Origin: Platycnemis pennipes | Lineage: Eukaryota; Arthropoda; Insecta; Odonata; Platycnemididae | NCBI GenBank assembly: GCA_933228895.1 | Contig: OW121849.1 | Coordinates: forward strand, 36,302,354 to 36,366,353 | Length of the DNA: 64,000 nt | Reading direction: 5' to 3' | Part shown: one piece after another, positions 47,930 to 59,690 of the stretch | How positions within the stretch are numbered: the first letter of the stretch is position 1 | Layout: each line of letters starts with the position of its first letter | Notes under the pieces: model-generated | Told to the model about the DNA's origin: nothing | Database searches by the model: none | The model's input: only the letters and a program-made list of their open reading frames with translations | Translations under genes and position numbers: made by a program

Positions 47930-49330
47930 ATGACGAGAGGCTTGACTTGAGGTATTTCCCCAGTATTATTCCTCAAGCTCTTCTACGTGTTTGATACACT
48001 CCTTCCATAAATACTTTGACACTTAAGTTAAAGCATCGTCGCAGAGGTCTCTTAGTCTGGTTTCGCTTTTCCCTTCTCTTCAGCATTTTCTCTGTTGACT
48101 TTTGTCACTTTATTCTTAACATGTACCCATATTAGTTCGATTGTTCGATCCGATTCAATTCACAATGCGCGATGGGTAACCATACTAATTCCACATCAGC
48201 CGCAACTCTTCCATAATTTGGTTAATTATTTTGGTGTTTTAAAGTAGGGTTTAGCATGTTGAATGATCGTGGCTTTGGTCAGAGATTCGAAGCTACTGAT
48301 ATCTCCAAGAAATGGAATCTTTCTCTCAATTAACCACGCTATTCTGTTAGCTATTAACCTAGCCATTGTAGGGTTTTTTATTTTAGGATCCAGCATTGTG
48401 TTATATGGAGCATGGTGGATGACAATCGCCGATTTATTTGGAATCACGGCCAAAAGCCTTCGAAACCACTCTTCAAAATGCTGGGAGTTCATTTCCTTAT
48501 GATAGTCACCAGACCCTTTCTTCCCAACGAAACGCAATCCCGCACCTTCTAAAAATCCATCTCCACTCTCTACATGTAGGATAATTGCAAGGTTACCAGC
48601 ACCGAAATGAACCTTGAAGCCGCTTCGCCAATCAAAAACTTCTTGAAGCTGCCCGCGGTATTGGTCATAATTTGAGAAGCCATTATTCGATGCTTAAAAT
48701 TCGTTTTCTTGCCAAGAGTATTGTTTTCTTGACAAGCGTACTAATTTCTTGCCAAGGGTAGGTACTGTTTTCTTGCCAAGTGTGATGTTGACCGCACCAT
48801 GTTTCGTCTGTGTAGAAGATTTCAGATCCTTCATTCCTCAGTCCTCGTATTCTTCTGAGATATGCTTGACGAGATGCAGCAATAGATTTTGACTCTATCA
48901 GATGGGCTTTTAATTTAATTTCTTATACTGGAATACAATATTTTTGACAAATTCTCGTGGCTTGGAAAAATAACATTTTTGGAAAGTCCTGTAAATTGTC
49001 CTCAAATTTGGCTTTATATTTTTCAATGTTTGGAAATAATTTTCTGTCAAAAAAGCCATAAATCGTTCGCCAAGTTACTCCTTTTGTAAACTGGTCAATG
49101 TGAAACAATGGGCGCCCTGCCTCTTCCTTGGTCCTGGGTCTACCTCAATAATGTTCTCGCTGTTCTCCGAAGATACTTTTTACACCGAGCGAAGTGTCAC
49201 ACCAAGACAATCAGCAACTTGCTGGTAAACCGGATAGCACTTATCACCAATTTTCTCTCTTTCTTGCTTAAAAAACAAATTGCTCTTAATCATTCCAATT
49301 TCGTACTCAGAAAACGGTGGTCGGAGGCAT
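47930..49330 (-). pseudogene. Decayed IS630/Tc1-like transposase of the carrier element
   Basis: On the minus strand, fragments of one protein appear in order. An N-terminal SEYEIGMIKSNLF-like segment lies near 49300 and a WRTIYGFFDRKLFPNIEKY segment near 49070. The first catalytic motif, YTDETWCG, is at about 48800. The longest open part is 48226-48537 with MNSQHFEEWFRRLL and IVIHHAPYN. C-terminal IELIWVHVKNKV and YLWKECIKHVEELE segments lie near 48120 and 47990. The second catalytic Asp, normally in a VIDNAPYH-like motif, reads His here. Frameshifts and stops separate the fragments, so no functional enzyme can be made. Family placement rests on the DETW and IxxAPY motifs and the TA target site. 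Confidence 0.82.
48701..48784. repeat. 20-bp tandem repeat inside the broken transposase
   Basis: Three consecutive 20-bp units (48701, 48721, 48741) share TTCTTGCCAAG and GTA. A fourth partial unit starts near 48764. The expansion lies just after the DETW motif in coding direction and adds to the gene's damage. Confidence 0.75.
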
Positions 49331-49513
49331 CTTCAGCGATATATACTCCACAATAACCAGAGAGAAACTACCGTACACAGTTGGCTGGCCACAGTGATAA
49401 ACCAGTGATCTCATGAGGGGTGAATAGTACTTCTTAGACTCAGAATAAGGGTATCATGCAAAATTGATGTAAAAATTGGTCGGATGCGATTACATTATCA
49501 TTGATATCCACTG

Positions 49514-50109
49514 ACAAGCGAAGCCAGGCGCTGGTGGCCAAGAGAGGATGTACGCGGCAACACTGCACGGCTTAAACAATGCCAGTCGCTTGCCGAGGGA
49601 GCTCGCTTTCGCCAATATAAATACCAATCGATATAAATTAAACAAATATGTTGAAATATTAGACAATTACATATTGGATACGTTCAGGACATGCGGATTA
49701 TAACGCCACCAAGAACGAAATTCTACGACACCCCAGTTTCGAATTGCTAACTTTTTATAAAATTGATAACAACTCTTTCTATTTTAAGGTCATATACTGG
49801 AAACTTACAGTATGTATAGAAAACATGTATACCTACAACTATTTAAACTTTGGTTTCAATTGAACGACTTGGTATTGATTTACGGATCATCAAAGTCGGT
49901 GCTTTGCTCAAACACCGTCAAAAACGGGCACTTTTTACGTCACAACCGTTGTAAAAAATATGAAAATACATTTTAAAAATTTAAATTTGCCACTCAATAA
50001 CGCAAAATGAAGTAAGAAAAGCTACGGTGTGATTAGTTTTTCCGTAAGCCTAGCTGTAAATTTGTTCATTGTATTCAAACTCGAGTGCACATAATTTCTG
50101 CGCCGACAG
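49514..50109 (-). repeat. Right 596-bp terminal inverted repeat
   Basis: Reverse complement of 42671-43266, ending CATAATTTCTGCGCCGACAG followed by TA. No insertion or deletion longer than a base or two distinguishes the arms, so both are exactly 596 bp. Confidence 0.9.
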
Positions 50110-50250
50110 TAGTGTCGATTTTTTAAAATAAAATATCGTTTGAGAGAGAAAAAGAAACCAAAGGGAAATCCTGTATGCCATTTGTGGTACAGATTGAAGT
50201 TGTTCAAACACGATTGATAACAATGTAAATTGCTTAATACAATATTTTAA

Positions 50251-50261
50251 TAGCCAAAAAT
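50251..50261. repeat. Target-site duplication, left
   Basis: TAGCCAAAAAT, identical to 53330-53340. The pair brackets the RTE-like LINE exactly between its GAT-type 3' tail and its 5' end. Confidence 0.85.
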
Positions 50262-50389
50262 CATCATCATCGGTCAATAATCCTAGGATTGGTTTGACGC
50301 AGCCCTCCACTAGATTCTTCTATCGGCCAACCTCTTCATATTGTCGTAGCTCCTCTCTATTACATCCTTCACAACTTGCTCCATATACT

Positions 50390-51757
50390 TCATACGAGGC
50401 CTGCCTTTTCCATTCTTTCCTCCACGATTTTTTTCATCAGGCTTTTTTGTCTCAAGATGTGGCCCATTAAGTTGCCCGGTCTTCTTTTTAATGTTTTCAG
50501 TAGAAATCTCTTCTCTCCTACTCTTCTTAAGATTTCTTCGTTTGTCACTCGATCAATCCATTTTATCTTCATTATTCTTCGGTAGCACCACATTTCAAAT
50601 GCTTCCAGCCTGGACTTCTCTGCTGCTGTTATTGTCCATGCTTTGCTGCCATATAGTGGAATGCTCCAGATTTATGTCCTAATCACATGTTTCCTCACCT
50701 CCACGCTTGTATTTACAGCTGTAAGCAGAATCTTCTGATAAAATGCCCTTTTTGCTTGGGCAATTCTACTAGCAATTTCTCTTTTACTTTGTGTATCGCT
50801 GGTTACTCGGCTTCCCAGGTAGTAGAACTCTTGTACCTCTATTTTTTGTTTTCCTAGTTAAACATTGGTCCTGGCTTCCTTTCTCCTACTGCATACCAAT
50901 ACCTTAGTTTTCTTTTTATTGATCTTCAGATGATATAAGGTCATTGTTCTTTCCATATTTCCTGGTGTCTTTTTTAAATCTTCTTCTGTTTCTGCCATGT
51001 CTGCTATGTCATCGGCGAATCGTAGCGTACTGATTTTCTCCCCGTGGATATTCACTCCCGAATACTTTTCTTTGACTTCTTGGATGGCTTTCTCGATGTA
51101 GACATTGAATAATACGGGAGACAGTGCACATCCTTGCCTCAGTCCTTTCTTTATGCTTGCTTCTGTACTGCTGGGTCCTGATTTGATTATGGCCACCTGG
51201 TTTTAATACAAGCTGTGGATAACTCTTCCGTCATTGTATGATACTCCAATTTCTTTCAGGACCTTTAGCATTATATTCCAATCCACGTTGTCAAATTCCT
51301 TCTCCAAATCTACAAATGCAACAAACCTCGGTAGATTCTTCTCTATTCTCTTCTTTATAAGTAGTCTGAGGGCCAAAATGGCTTCTCTTGTGCTCTTGTT
51401 TCTTCTGAACCCGAATTGGTCCTCATCCAGGAACTCCTCCGCTTTTCGCTCTATTCTTCTATAGATGATTCTGGTCAATATCTTCGAGGCATGTGTCGTC
51501 AGACTTATAGTCCTAAAATGATAACAGTTCTCAGCTCTCTTCTTTTTTGCAATAGGAATGATAATATTATCCTCAAAGTCCGTGGGTATCTCTCCTGTTG
51601 AGTACATATCGCATATGGTTTTGTACAGCTGAGTAAATGTCTTCTCTCCGGCGTGCTTTATTAGTTCGGCAGGAATATCATCTATTCCCAAAGCCTTATT
51701 TATCTTCGGATACCTTACAGCTGCATCGAATTCTGATCTTAAGATTGGGGCTCCCAT
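50390..51757 (-). pseudogene. Reverse transcriptase and C-terminal part of the RTE-like LINE
   Basis: One minus-strand frame runs from 51757 to 50390, broken only by about three nonsense codons (near 51200, 50857 and 50690). RT motifs in order: GIDDIPAELIKH, FRTISLTTHASKILTRII, DQFGFRRNKSTREAI, FVDLEKEFDNVDW (the usual Ala after K is Glu), LRQGCALSPVLFNVYIE, and the catalytic RFADDIADMAE near 51020. After these come YYLGSRVTSD and a C-terminal MWCYRRIMKIKWIDRVTNEE. This would prime on the target nick and copy the element RNA. So few stops suggest the copy is not very old. Confidence 0.88.
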
Positions 51758-51991
51758 TTAATCTTTATCGACTTTATTTTCCTCTTTGATTACTTCCGCT
51801 ATAATATGGCTTCCATATCATCTATCATAGGAATCATCCCCATCATAGGAATATCATCTATTCCCATAGCCTTATTTATCTTCGGATACCTTACAGCTGC
51901 ATCGAATTCTGATATTAAGATTGGGGCTCCCATTTAATCTTTATCGACTTTATTTTCCTCTTTGATTACTTCCGCTATAATATGGCTTCCA
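51671..51991 (-). repeat. Tandem duplication inside the LINE
   Basis: About 145 bp starting AGGAATATCATCTATTCCC at 51671 recur at 51847 (period 176 bp) with a few substitutions. The 31-base link is itself made of ATCATCTAT-like pieces. The duplication repeats the start of the RT domain and breaks the frame there. Confidence 0.85.
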
Positions 51992-52235
51992 TTGTACAAC
52001 TCTTCCAAGTATTCCTTCCATCTCTTCCTTTATCCTCATGCTCAATTAAGAGTTCTCCATTCTTGTCTCTGATGCTGTTACACCTTGCACCCCATTCCTT
52101 GAAGTGATTTCTCACCATCCTGTAGGCAACTCACATTATTTTTGCGAGGTTGCTTGGTACATCTTCGCATAGATCCTTCATCCACATTTCCCTTGCTTTT
52201 CTTGCTTTGTGGTTTATTTCATTCCTGATTCTTTT

Positions 52236-52780
52236 TTAGCGAAGTTGCCCTTCTTCAGTTTCCACATTTTTATATTTTCTTCTCTCTTCAATCAATTCTA
52301 AGACTTCTTCTGTAATCCATGGTTTTTTCTTGACAACTTTTCTTCTCCCCAGAACTTCTTTTGCTGCTTCCGGTTGCCCGATTTTGATTTTCCCCCATCT
52401 CTTTTCTACTGATTTCACGGTCAAATCCTCTTCTATTTTGATTTTTATTGCCTTCTGGAAGGCCAGCCGTTGTTGAGTTTCCCTTAGTTTCTCTACTTGC
52501 CAGACGTTCTTCATTGATTCCTTCAATTTCTTGAGTTTTAAGTGGCATTTCATCATCACTAAGTTGTACTCTTCCTGAGCATTATGCCAACTCCAGCGAT
52601 ACCATTTTTTGATCCAGTGTGAATAATTCCATAACTTCCACTCCAAAAGTTCTTCGGGCCATCTCATTTCACTGATTCCTAATATTTCGAGGCACATTCT
52701 TCGCATTTCCACCATAAGGTTCTCCAATCTCCCGCAGGTCCGAAGTGATCGCACGTTCCTACCATAAAATGATTATCACA
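52236..52780 (-). pseudogene. Endonuclease-linker remnant of the RTE-like LINE
   Basis: The minus-strand frame 52754-52236 opens with VRSLRTCGRLENLMVEMRR-like residues and ILGISEMRWP, the start of an APE-type endonuclease. It jumps within about 40 residues to the linker (EYNLVMMKCHLKLKKLK, then EKRWGKIK and KKKPWITEEVLELIEERR). The central catalytic endonuclease motifs (GDFN, SDHR-like) are therefore deleted. The frame differs from that of the RT. Confidence 0.75.
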
Positions 52781-53329
52781 CTTGACTGATGTACCCTCTC
52801 GGGTAGTCCCCGCTTGGGGAACCGAATGGGGGACTATTTTTCCTCCGGAATATTTTACTCGCGAGGGTTCCATTACGTCATGATAAGAAAGAAAGGAGTG
52901 GAGTAGCTGCGGGTCCTCGGGATAATAATGCGGTGGTTTCCACTTGCCTTCCACATTGCAGTACTACAGCCGCTAAAGTAAATGTTACCACGCCTGTAGT
53001 GAAATGAGTGTCGCTGTACCGACCAATGTGGTCTCCACCTTCACTCATTTGAAGAAGAGCTGCTGCCCTCTCCTTCAGATACTAGGAAGCATAATTGTTG
53101 GCGGCGTCCCATCGTCAAGTCACGGCATCTTCATAGGTTTCCGTATCATTTAAAGGCCTATCTTAACCAATGATCGACCAATACCACCTTGGAGTGCCGC
53201 CGCTTTTTGTCCACGACTGCTTATTCGACGAGTAAACTCGCTATCTCGCAGCTAACCTCTATATCCAGAGGTCGACCCACCATCCGCAACCCGGTGGACG
53301 CACTCGGTGGCTTTAAGCTCAGCCCCGAG

Positions 53330-53340
53330 TAGCCAAAAAT
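53330..53340. repeat. Target-site duplication, right
   Basis: TAGCCAAAAAT at the 5' end of the LINE, matching 50251-50261. Confidence 0.85.
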
Positions 53341-56300
53341 AAGTTGGAGAAATTAATCAATGTGTCCTAACTTTCTACCAAACCACCGTTAATCCTTGAA
53401 GAATCCTATGATATATAATAATGGAATAATTTTGACTATTAGATGGACAATTGTGTCAGATAACACTTTTCTGTGCCATGAGAATATGTTGGACTAGACT
53501 ACGGGCACTTGATTCATAAAGTTGTCATTTATCAATTGAAATAATTGCTCATGGGAATAAGAATTTAAATTATGGATTATTTTGAACTCGGCCATTTATT
53601 TTCCACGGAAAATTTCTTGGGAGCATTATTTGTATTGAGCAAAAAGATTATATTTAATTTACAGGTTTTATTATTTTTTTAATGTCCTATGAAAATATTA
53701 TTTTTGAACAGGGGAAATGATTTTTATTGAATCAAAATAATAACTACTGATTTATTACTTTAATTTGATTTTTAGCTTATGTCCTGCTGATAAGAGTTAT
53801 CTCTTTCCGTATAAAGCACTTTAGTGCTATTATGTCAATAATCGAAATGCAGCAATGTTAATTTTAGTTGCCATTTTAAAATTGCAACTGTGTTATTATT
53901 ATGATAGAGTTTCATTGAGGAACCTGTATGAGTGCCGGTGATTCCATTAATAACGCTTTCATTCAAAACTGATGTTGATTTTTTTCAAACCTAACCATAA
54001 ATACACTCGTAACCGATACTAGTAGTTCAGTAGGAAAAAAAACAATTACTTTTGAGAATCCCATTATCAATTTAGGGGCTGATTTATCATTTCCAGACCT
54101 TCATCATCTTTTCATTTAGTCTAACATGGCGGAAGGAGTACTTTAATGCATGATTTAGAGGGTCTTATTAAGTAATCTCAGAAAAGATTCCATTTGAATA
54201 GAGCTGTGTTAGTGGTTGCCTTATTTATAACATTAATTATCGATGAATAGTTGCAATAGCGTATGAAAGATGCTCTTTTCATCATTTTTTTGGATTTGAT
54301 ATCTTTGATTCAAAGGATAGTTTAGCTACTCAGAAGCACGAGACACTCAGTCCATCTTTATTAATCGTTTAAGATTCTCAACACGGAATTAGAATGATGC
54401 AAATTTCAATAAATCTCCTTCAATCCCTATGATTTCGAGTTAATAATGAAATTCGTTTTAATACTCCACTCTATAGGAGCATCAAAGCCAGTTTTGTATG
54501 CAGAGACCGGTGCTGAATGATAATGCAATTGTATGCGGCCCTAACGGAATACCAAATGGATGTAAGAAATACGGCTGCGCTGTTATTCTTCCTGAGAAGG
54601 CAGTAAGACCTCGTTTAAGATGCGATTCCAGAAGTTGTGGGTGGGATTAAAAATTTTCTATCGTCTGTTCACATACCGACTAGCCACATTCGCTGAGTTA
54701 CATAAATAGATAGACAAAGATAGAAAGAAATTGATCGCTTCAGTTTCCACGCTACAGGGGTAACATACATTTTTTATATTCATCGCAACCAACCCACACT
54801 AAAAACACCTCTGTCCAATCCTTTCCTCCCTACCGCGAGACTTTCATTTCTCACAGAATTCCAATCTCTTCCCTGACTCTCTCCTCGAATGCTACCTTTT
54901 TCTCGGCGACTCAAAAGGCAAACAAAAGACTCTGCCCAGTGTGCGTGTGCTGTGGCCGACTGTTCGCTCGGAAGGACCTTTGAATAAGGAGAGCGCGGAA
55001 CGGATGAGGGAAAGGGAGACGGAATGGAAGGTCGTCGAGAGCAGGAGCACCAAAGAGCAGGGTGGCATTATCGGTCACCAGCACCCGCAAAAAAATGAAA
55101 GAAAAAAGACTGATCTATTCCCTATTTTCCGGTTAAGAAAAAAACTAAATCCAGCCCTCCACATTTTGTTAGCCTCCCTTCCCATCCACCTCGCCTCCCT
55201 CCCACCTCATCGAATGAGAATCTAAGCGTCCTCCCCCGCCTTGTTTCTCTTAAGGACGAGAAAGAAAAATCAAATCCGTTATTTCCATCTGTGCCACTTG
55301 TTTCCTCCGACCCCAAATTTTTGCCATCCGTCTGTGTTCCCGCCTGACTGCTTTCTATTTTCTGGCTTCCCTTGCTCTTTTTCTATCTTCTCTCCTTCGT
55401 ATACCAGTCGCTCTCTCCATCACTTCCCTTCCTTGTTTCCACGAATGCTTTTCTCATCTCGGGAACAGCGTGTATGCTAATCGCTAATATGCATATATGC
55501 TTGTTGTTTCTTTTATTCATTCTTTGGATATTATTTCTCTAAATTATCCCAATTTACTGGCATCCCCTACGGGCCGGATTATATTCAAGCAATGTAGCCT
55601 CACTATGAGGAAATTTCGATGCGGTAAATAGGAACTTTACTTCGCATAAAAGTATTTCCGTTTTGTATACCTGTAAAAGATTACCTGTTTCCCATTCCTC
55701 TCGGTTCTGCTCTTTGTATCATTGCGTCAAATGTCCTTAGCTTATTCTTGTTATATCCTAGCCTCTCTCAGCTTTAACTCTTCAAATACCAACAAAAGAT
55801 TCATTTTGCATCTCGCAGAGAGTAATTTTTGCATTAAATGTTTCATCAAGGGTTACGTAGCTTCCATTACTTTACTTATATTGTATTTGCAAAAGTTTTT
55901 CCTGTTTCCTTCTTTTTTGTTATGCAATTGAACGAAATCATATCCATGATGATTAGACCTACTACCCTTTTGAAATTGTAAGCTCTATCTATACCTTTAA
56001 GAGAAATTAATCACCTTTAAAATTATCAAGAATGGTATTATTTTCTATGGCATGAAATTCTTTATATTTTATCTTGCTTTCAGGAACACTGCTTCATTTT
56101 CAATTTTTATGGCATGCAGGTTTTCAACAGAACTTGAATAAAGCCTAGAGAAAACTTATTACGAGCATTGCTATTAAATTGCTAACTGGATGGTATTCAG
56201 AAATGAACCCAATTCTTGGGATTATAATACATAGCTTGTTAATTTTGAATAATGTACGACATTTTCCTTTAGAAGGATGGTAGCTTTCTACCTAGCAGTA

Positions 56301-56349
56301 GCTGTAATTTGTACATGAACTCGGAATTCTTAATTATACTCGAATAACG
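53341..56349. other. No gene recognised; C/T-rich island at 54.8-55.5 kb
   Basis: AT-rich DNA, then an island of about 0.65 kb that is GC- and pyrimidine-rich. It has frames of 64-94 codons lacking any motif. Confidence 0.5.
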
Positions 56350-57010
56350 TATTGGTCGATTCTACTATCGGCTAATCTCTTCATATTCACACATGTCTTC
56401 CCATTCACATCATTAAAGCTTGTCCATGCATCTCATCCGTGACATTTCTTTTCTATTCTTTCCAATTACATTTTCCTGACAATAGCCTTCATCAGGCCAT
56501 CATGTCTCAAGATATGACCGATTAAGATGTCTTTTTCAAAAGTTTGTAGCAGATTTTTTTTACTCCCATTTCTCTTGGAACATTATTGTTCGTCACTCGG
56601 TCGATCCATTTGATCTTCATTATTCTTGTGCAGTCCAGCATTTCCAATGCTTCCAGCTTTGCTTTCTCTGCTGCTGTTATCGTTCATACCTCATTGCCAT
56701 AGAGAAACATGCTCCATATCTAATTTCCTTGTGTTTTTTGTGTCTGATGAAGTGCTTACTTACTTCGTTATTTACTCTCAAAGGCTTTTCTTTCATAGCT
56801 TTCTCAATGTAAACAATGAAAAGTATCTAGTGCACAACCTTGTCTCACATCTTTCTTGCCGGTTAACTGCTGGGTCCCGATTTTATCGGTATTGCCTGGT
56901 TTTTGTACAACAAAAGATAATTCTTTGGTTGTTTGTAACACTGAAATTGCTTACAGAATTCTCAGTATTAAATTCCAGTCTGCGTTGTAGTTATGGTGAA
57001 ATCCTATTGT
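56350..57010 (-). pseudogene. Older 3' fragment of the RTE-like LINE family
   Basis: Colinear on the minus strand with about 50300-51300. Conserved landmarks include CTATCGGCTAATCTCTTCAT, CGGTCGATCCATTTGATCTT, TTGCTTTCTCTGCTGCTGTT, a CTGGGTCCCGATTT block, and the AATTCCAGTCTGCGTTGTAG block encoding the DNVDWN region. Much internal sequence is lost, including part of the RT. It is the most diverged of the three copies. Confidence 0.75.
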
Positions 57011-58100
57011 AAGGTGACGTTTAAAAAAAACTCCCCATTGAAAATTCCCAAAACTCCCCAATGGGTAAAATAATTTATGATTCGTTGGACTGAGGTCACG
57101 TTACCGACACAAAAAGAGTTGCATTTCATTTTGATCGAAGTATATGAAAGAGTTTGACGAGTGCAGCATGTGAGAGTTCGGCTAAGGAAACATAAACTCG
57201 GCTAATTGCATAATAAATCGCCAGCTCCAAATCGAGTAAGTGAAGAACACAAATGAACGCTCCCTAAGATTCCTCCATGTGTAATTACATCATGTAATTT
57301 TCATCTTAGAGAATCTACAGTGCTTTATCACAATTTTAACGTGGGAAGAGGGAAAAAAGCAGGTTGCGAAGGAGGGGAACGGAGCAAGGACAAAAATGGA
57401 AAGCACGAAAAAAAATATCGGAAATAATGGGTGGGGCTGGAAAATAATTACGGAGGAGGGACTCAAAATAAGGGGAGTGGAATAATACGCCACCAGGAAA
57501 GAAAGAAACTCGTCACTTAGGATTAAGACGAGGGGGTGGTTTTTCGAGAGTCAGAGAGAGAGAGAAGAGGGTAAAGGGCCAAAAGTTTTGAAAAGAGACC
57601 AAAAAATAATAATTTTTGATGTCTCGAGAGAGATGGGAAGCAGAAAGAGACATATAGTGAAGCCGACCAAACATTGGCAAGGAATATAAAAAGGTAGGGA
57701 GAAGATAAGGTGAGTAAAGAAGGTGTTGATGGAAGAAAAAAGAGGATACTTAATTCAAAGAAGAGAATTTTGGTGAGATTTTTGTGAGTTTTCATATCAA
57801 TAACTTTCGACAAAAATACTACCTTGGTTTTCATGGAAAGAACGGACTCTCTTTAGTCTTTTTTTTCCATCTTATGCTACTCTAGAGGTAGTGAATTCCT
57901 TAAGTTTGTAAAGTACTGATCGTGTGGTACCGGGAATGAATTAACACCCCAATATTGATTTCCTGATATGAAAAGGTTATATGTTCTAATGTTGTCGAAG
58001 AAGTGGTGACACTACCTCCATTCCCTTAGCTGAGAGCAAGGATTAAATAATAATCCGCGTAATTGAGGTCGTTTTGGTTCAGAAAGTTAGCGTGGCAGAT
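57011..58100. other. Purine-rich tract, no gene
   Basis: About 57.34-57.76 kb is G/A-rich on the plus strand with a (GA)n run near 57550. The two minus-strand frames there (67 and 103 codons) are Phe/Ser/Leu-rich products of composition. Confidence 0.55.
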
Positions 58101-58150
58101 ATATGTCACATGACCTTTACCACACCTCCTGCCACACGGCTTCCAAGGTA
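58101..58150 (-). repeat. CATCTACATC-type repeat, partial reversed copy
   Basis: CCTTTACCACACCTCCTGCC is the complement of the GTGTGGCAGGTGGTAAA block at 37798-37815. The CATCTACATC start is missing. Confidence 0.4.
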
Positions 58151-59690
58151 GCCATTAGATGTAGTTATAAATTAAACAGTTGAACACAAACAGAGTTATG
58201 GTTGCAACGCGGACATTATGAATCTATGTGAAGTTCTTATTTAATTCAATAAATTATTGTTTCTTGCTAAAAGAATATAGGCTCGTTGAAAGAAAAGATA
58301 GGTGGATAGGAAACCCTCCAGTGAAATGCTAGGATCCTAATGCTAATCCCTAACCAGTATTGACAGTTCTCATTTCAACATGTTTCCAAGTAATTGAAAA
58401 CTTAAGTAGAACTTTGATGAAGAGAGAGGTATCCAAAGTTTTATCTGATAAGTCAATATAAAACCGAAGAGAATATCATTATTCTCATACTTGGGAAAAA
58501 TATTATTTGACCGTTATAAATTAATCATTGGTTTGCAGTTGCAGCTATTAAAACCAAATTATGTATTCGTGCATTTAAAAAGAAAAACCATGTGACATTT
58601 TAAAAATAAAAAATACGTTCAGAGAGTGAACTGTGTTGCATGCCATAGATGCTTGTGGGAATATTTAAAGAGAAATATTATTCAAAATAACTTCCAAGAA
58701 TAAGTGCAGTATAATACAAATGAGCGCTTACATGCTTGAATACAGCTTGCTGAAAAATATATTCGTAGTTTACCTCTCTCAGTGAAACTGGACGGGTCAG
58801 CCAGAATGAATGATCCCCAAAAATTATTATTCATATCACATTAGTCACATATAACATAGAATTTTCTCAACTAACTAGTAGAAATAAAATTAATTCGATT
58901 AATTTTCCACATGCATACATAGAAGTATCTTCATGATAATAAATTTGTTAATAGTCTCGTGCATTATAGCCGCATTACTTCCGTTCCACTGGGATGTCAG
59001 AAGAATTTGATGAATTGAATTTTTTGGGATTTCAAAGAGTGAAGGCTGAAGATTTAAAATTTAATTTACCAGACACTTTTTTACGGCCCAAATAAGGTCG
59101 TATAAAAATAATTTGGTCCGAGCCAACCATGGTTTTGGTTTTATCATACTTCCATGTGATTTTAGAATATAGGGAAACATAAAAACGTCCATATATTGTG
59201 TTTCGCTGTATAAATTTTAGCCAATGATTATTTTTTAAGGCCATTAAGTGAGGAAGAAAATTTAAAAAAAAGATTGCTTTCCAATTAAGGGAGGATAATG
59301 AATTGGTGGGACGAGTATTCAGCTTGATAGCAATTAATTATTCCTATTAAACTAAAGAATTTCCCCTCCGTAATATCGGCACTTATCCCTTACTACCATT
59401 ATTTTAATATTTTCCGATGCACCACAAGTCACAGGAAAAATATACTTCAGCCATTCTTAGATCTTCTTCATTTATTCCCCTGACTCATCCGGGGATCAAG
59501 TTTTGTCAAATCATCCTTGTTTATTGGCAAGCAAGGATTTTAATTTCCAAAGTAATTCGTCTTCAACATAATTTAACTGCATAATTTCGCACGGGAGGGA
59601 AAGACATCATGGAGAGATAAAAAACAAATAATCCCCGCGGTCGTTCCCCAAACTCTAGAGTCACGCTAGTGCAAAGGAAACATTAGTCCG
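58151..59690. other. AT-rich DNA, no gene recognised
   Basis: Short frames only (70 codons or fewer). No repeat ends were noted. Confidence 0.55.

Larger units (their letters stand above)
42671..50109 (-). mobile_element. Long-TIR Tc1/IS630-like transposon hosting an ISL2EU insertion
   Basis: The element is bounded by 596-bp inverted repeats starting CTGTCGGCGCAGAAATTATG, with TA at both outer edges (42669-42670 and 50110-50111). TA target duplications are typical of the IS630/Tc1/mariner superfamily. The right half carries a broken transposase of that superfamily on the minus strand (47930-49330). The remaining 4.4 kb is an inserted ISL2EU element, so the empty carrier would be about 3.0 kb. 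It cannot make its own transposase. The near identity of the repeats suggests that this copy moved recently or was homogenised. Confidence 0.85.
50262..53329 (-). mobile_element. RTE-like non-LTR retrotransposon, near full length with internal damage
   Basis: Flanked by an 11-bp direct repeat. On the minus strand it begins ACTCGGGGCTGAGC with about 550 bp of GC-rich, non-coding 5' UTR. Then come a shrunken endonuclease region, a linker, the reverse transcriptase, and a C-terminal region typical of RTE/BovB-type elements. It ends in a short (GAT)n tail, as RTE elements do. A 5' end preserved with target duplications means a full-length insertion. The damage came later, or by deletion before insertion. 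Two shorter relatives are at 31078-31445 and 56350-57010. Confidence 0.88.

Noticed and set aside
48701..48784. Short regular repeats as a CRISPR array
   Set aside because: The units are directly tandem without spacers, and the genome is eukaryotic.
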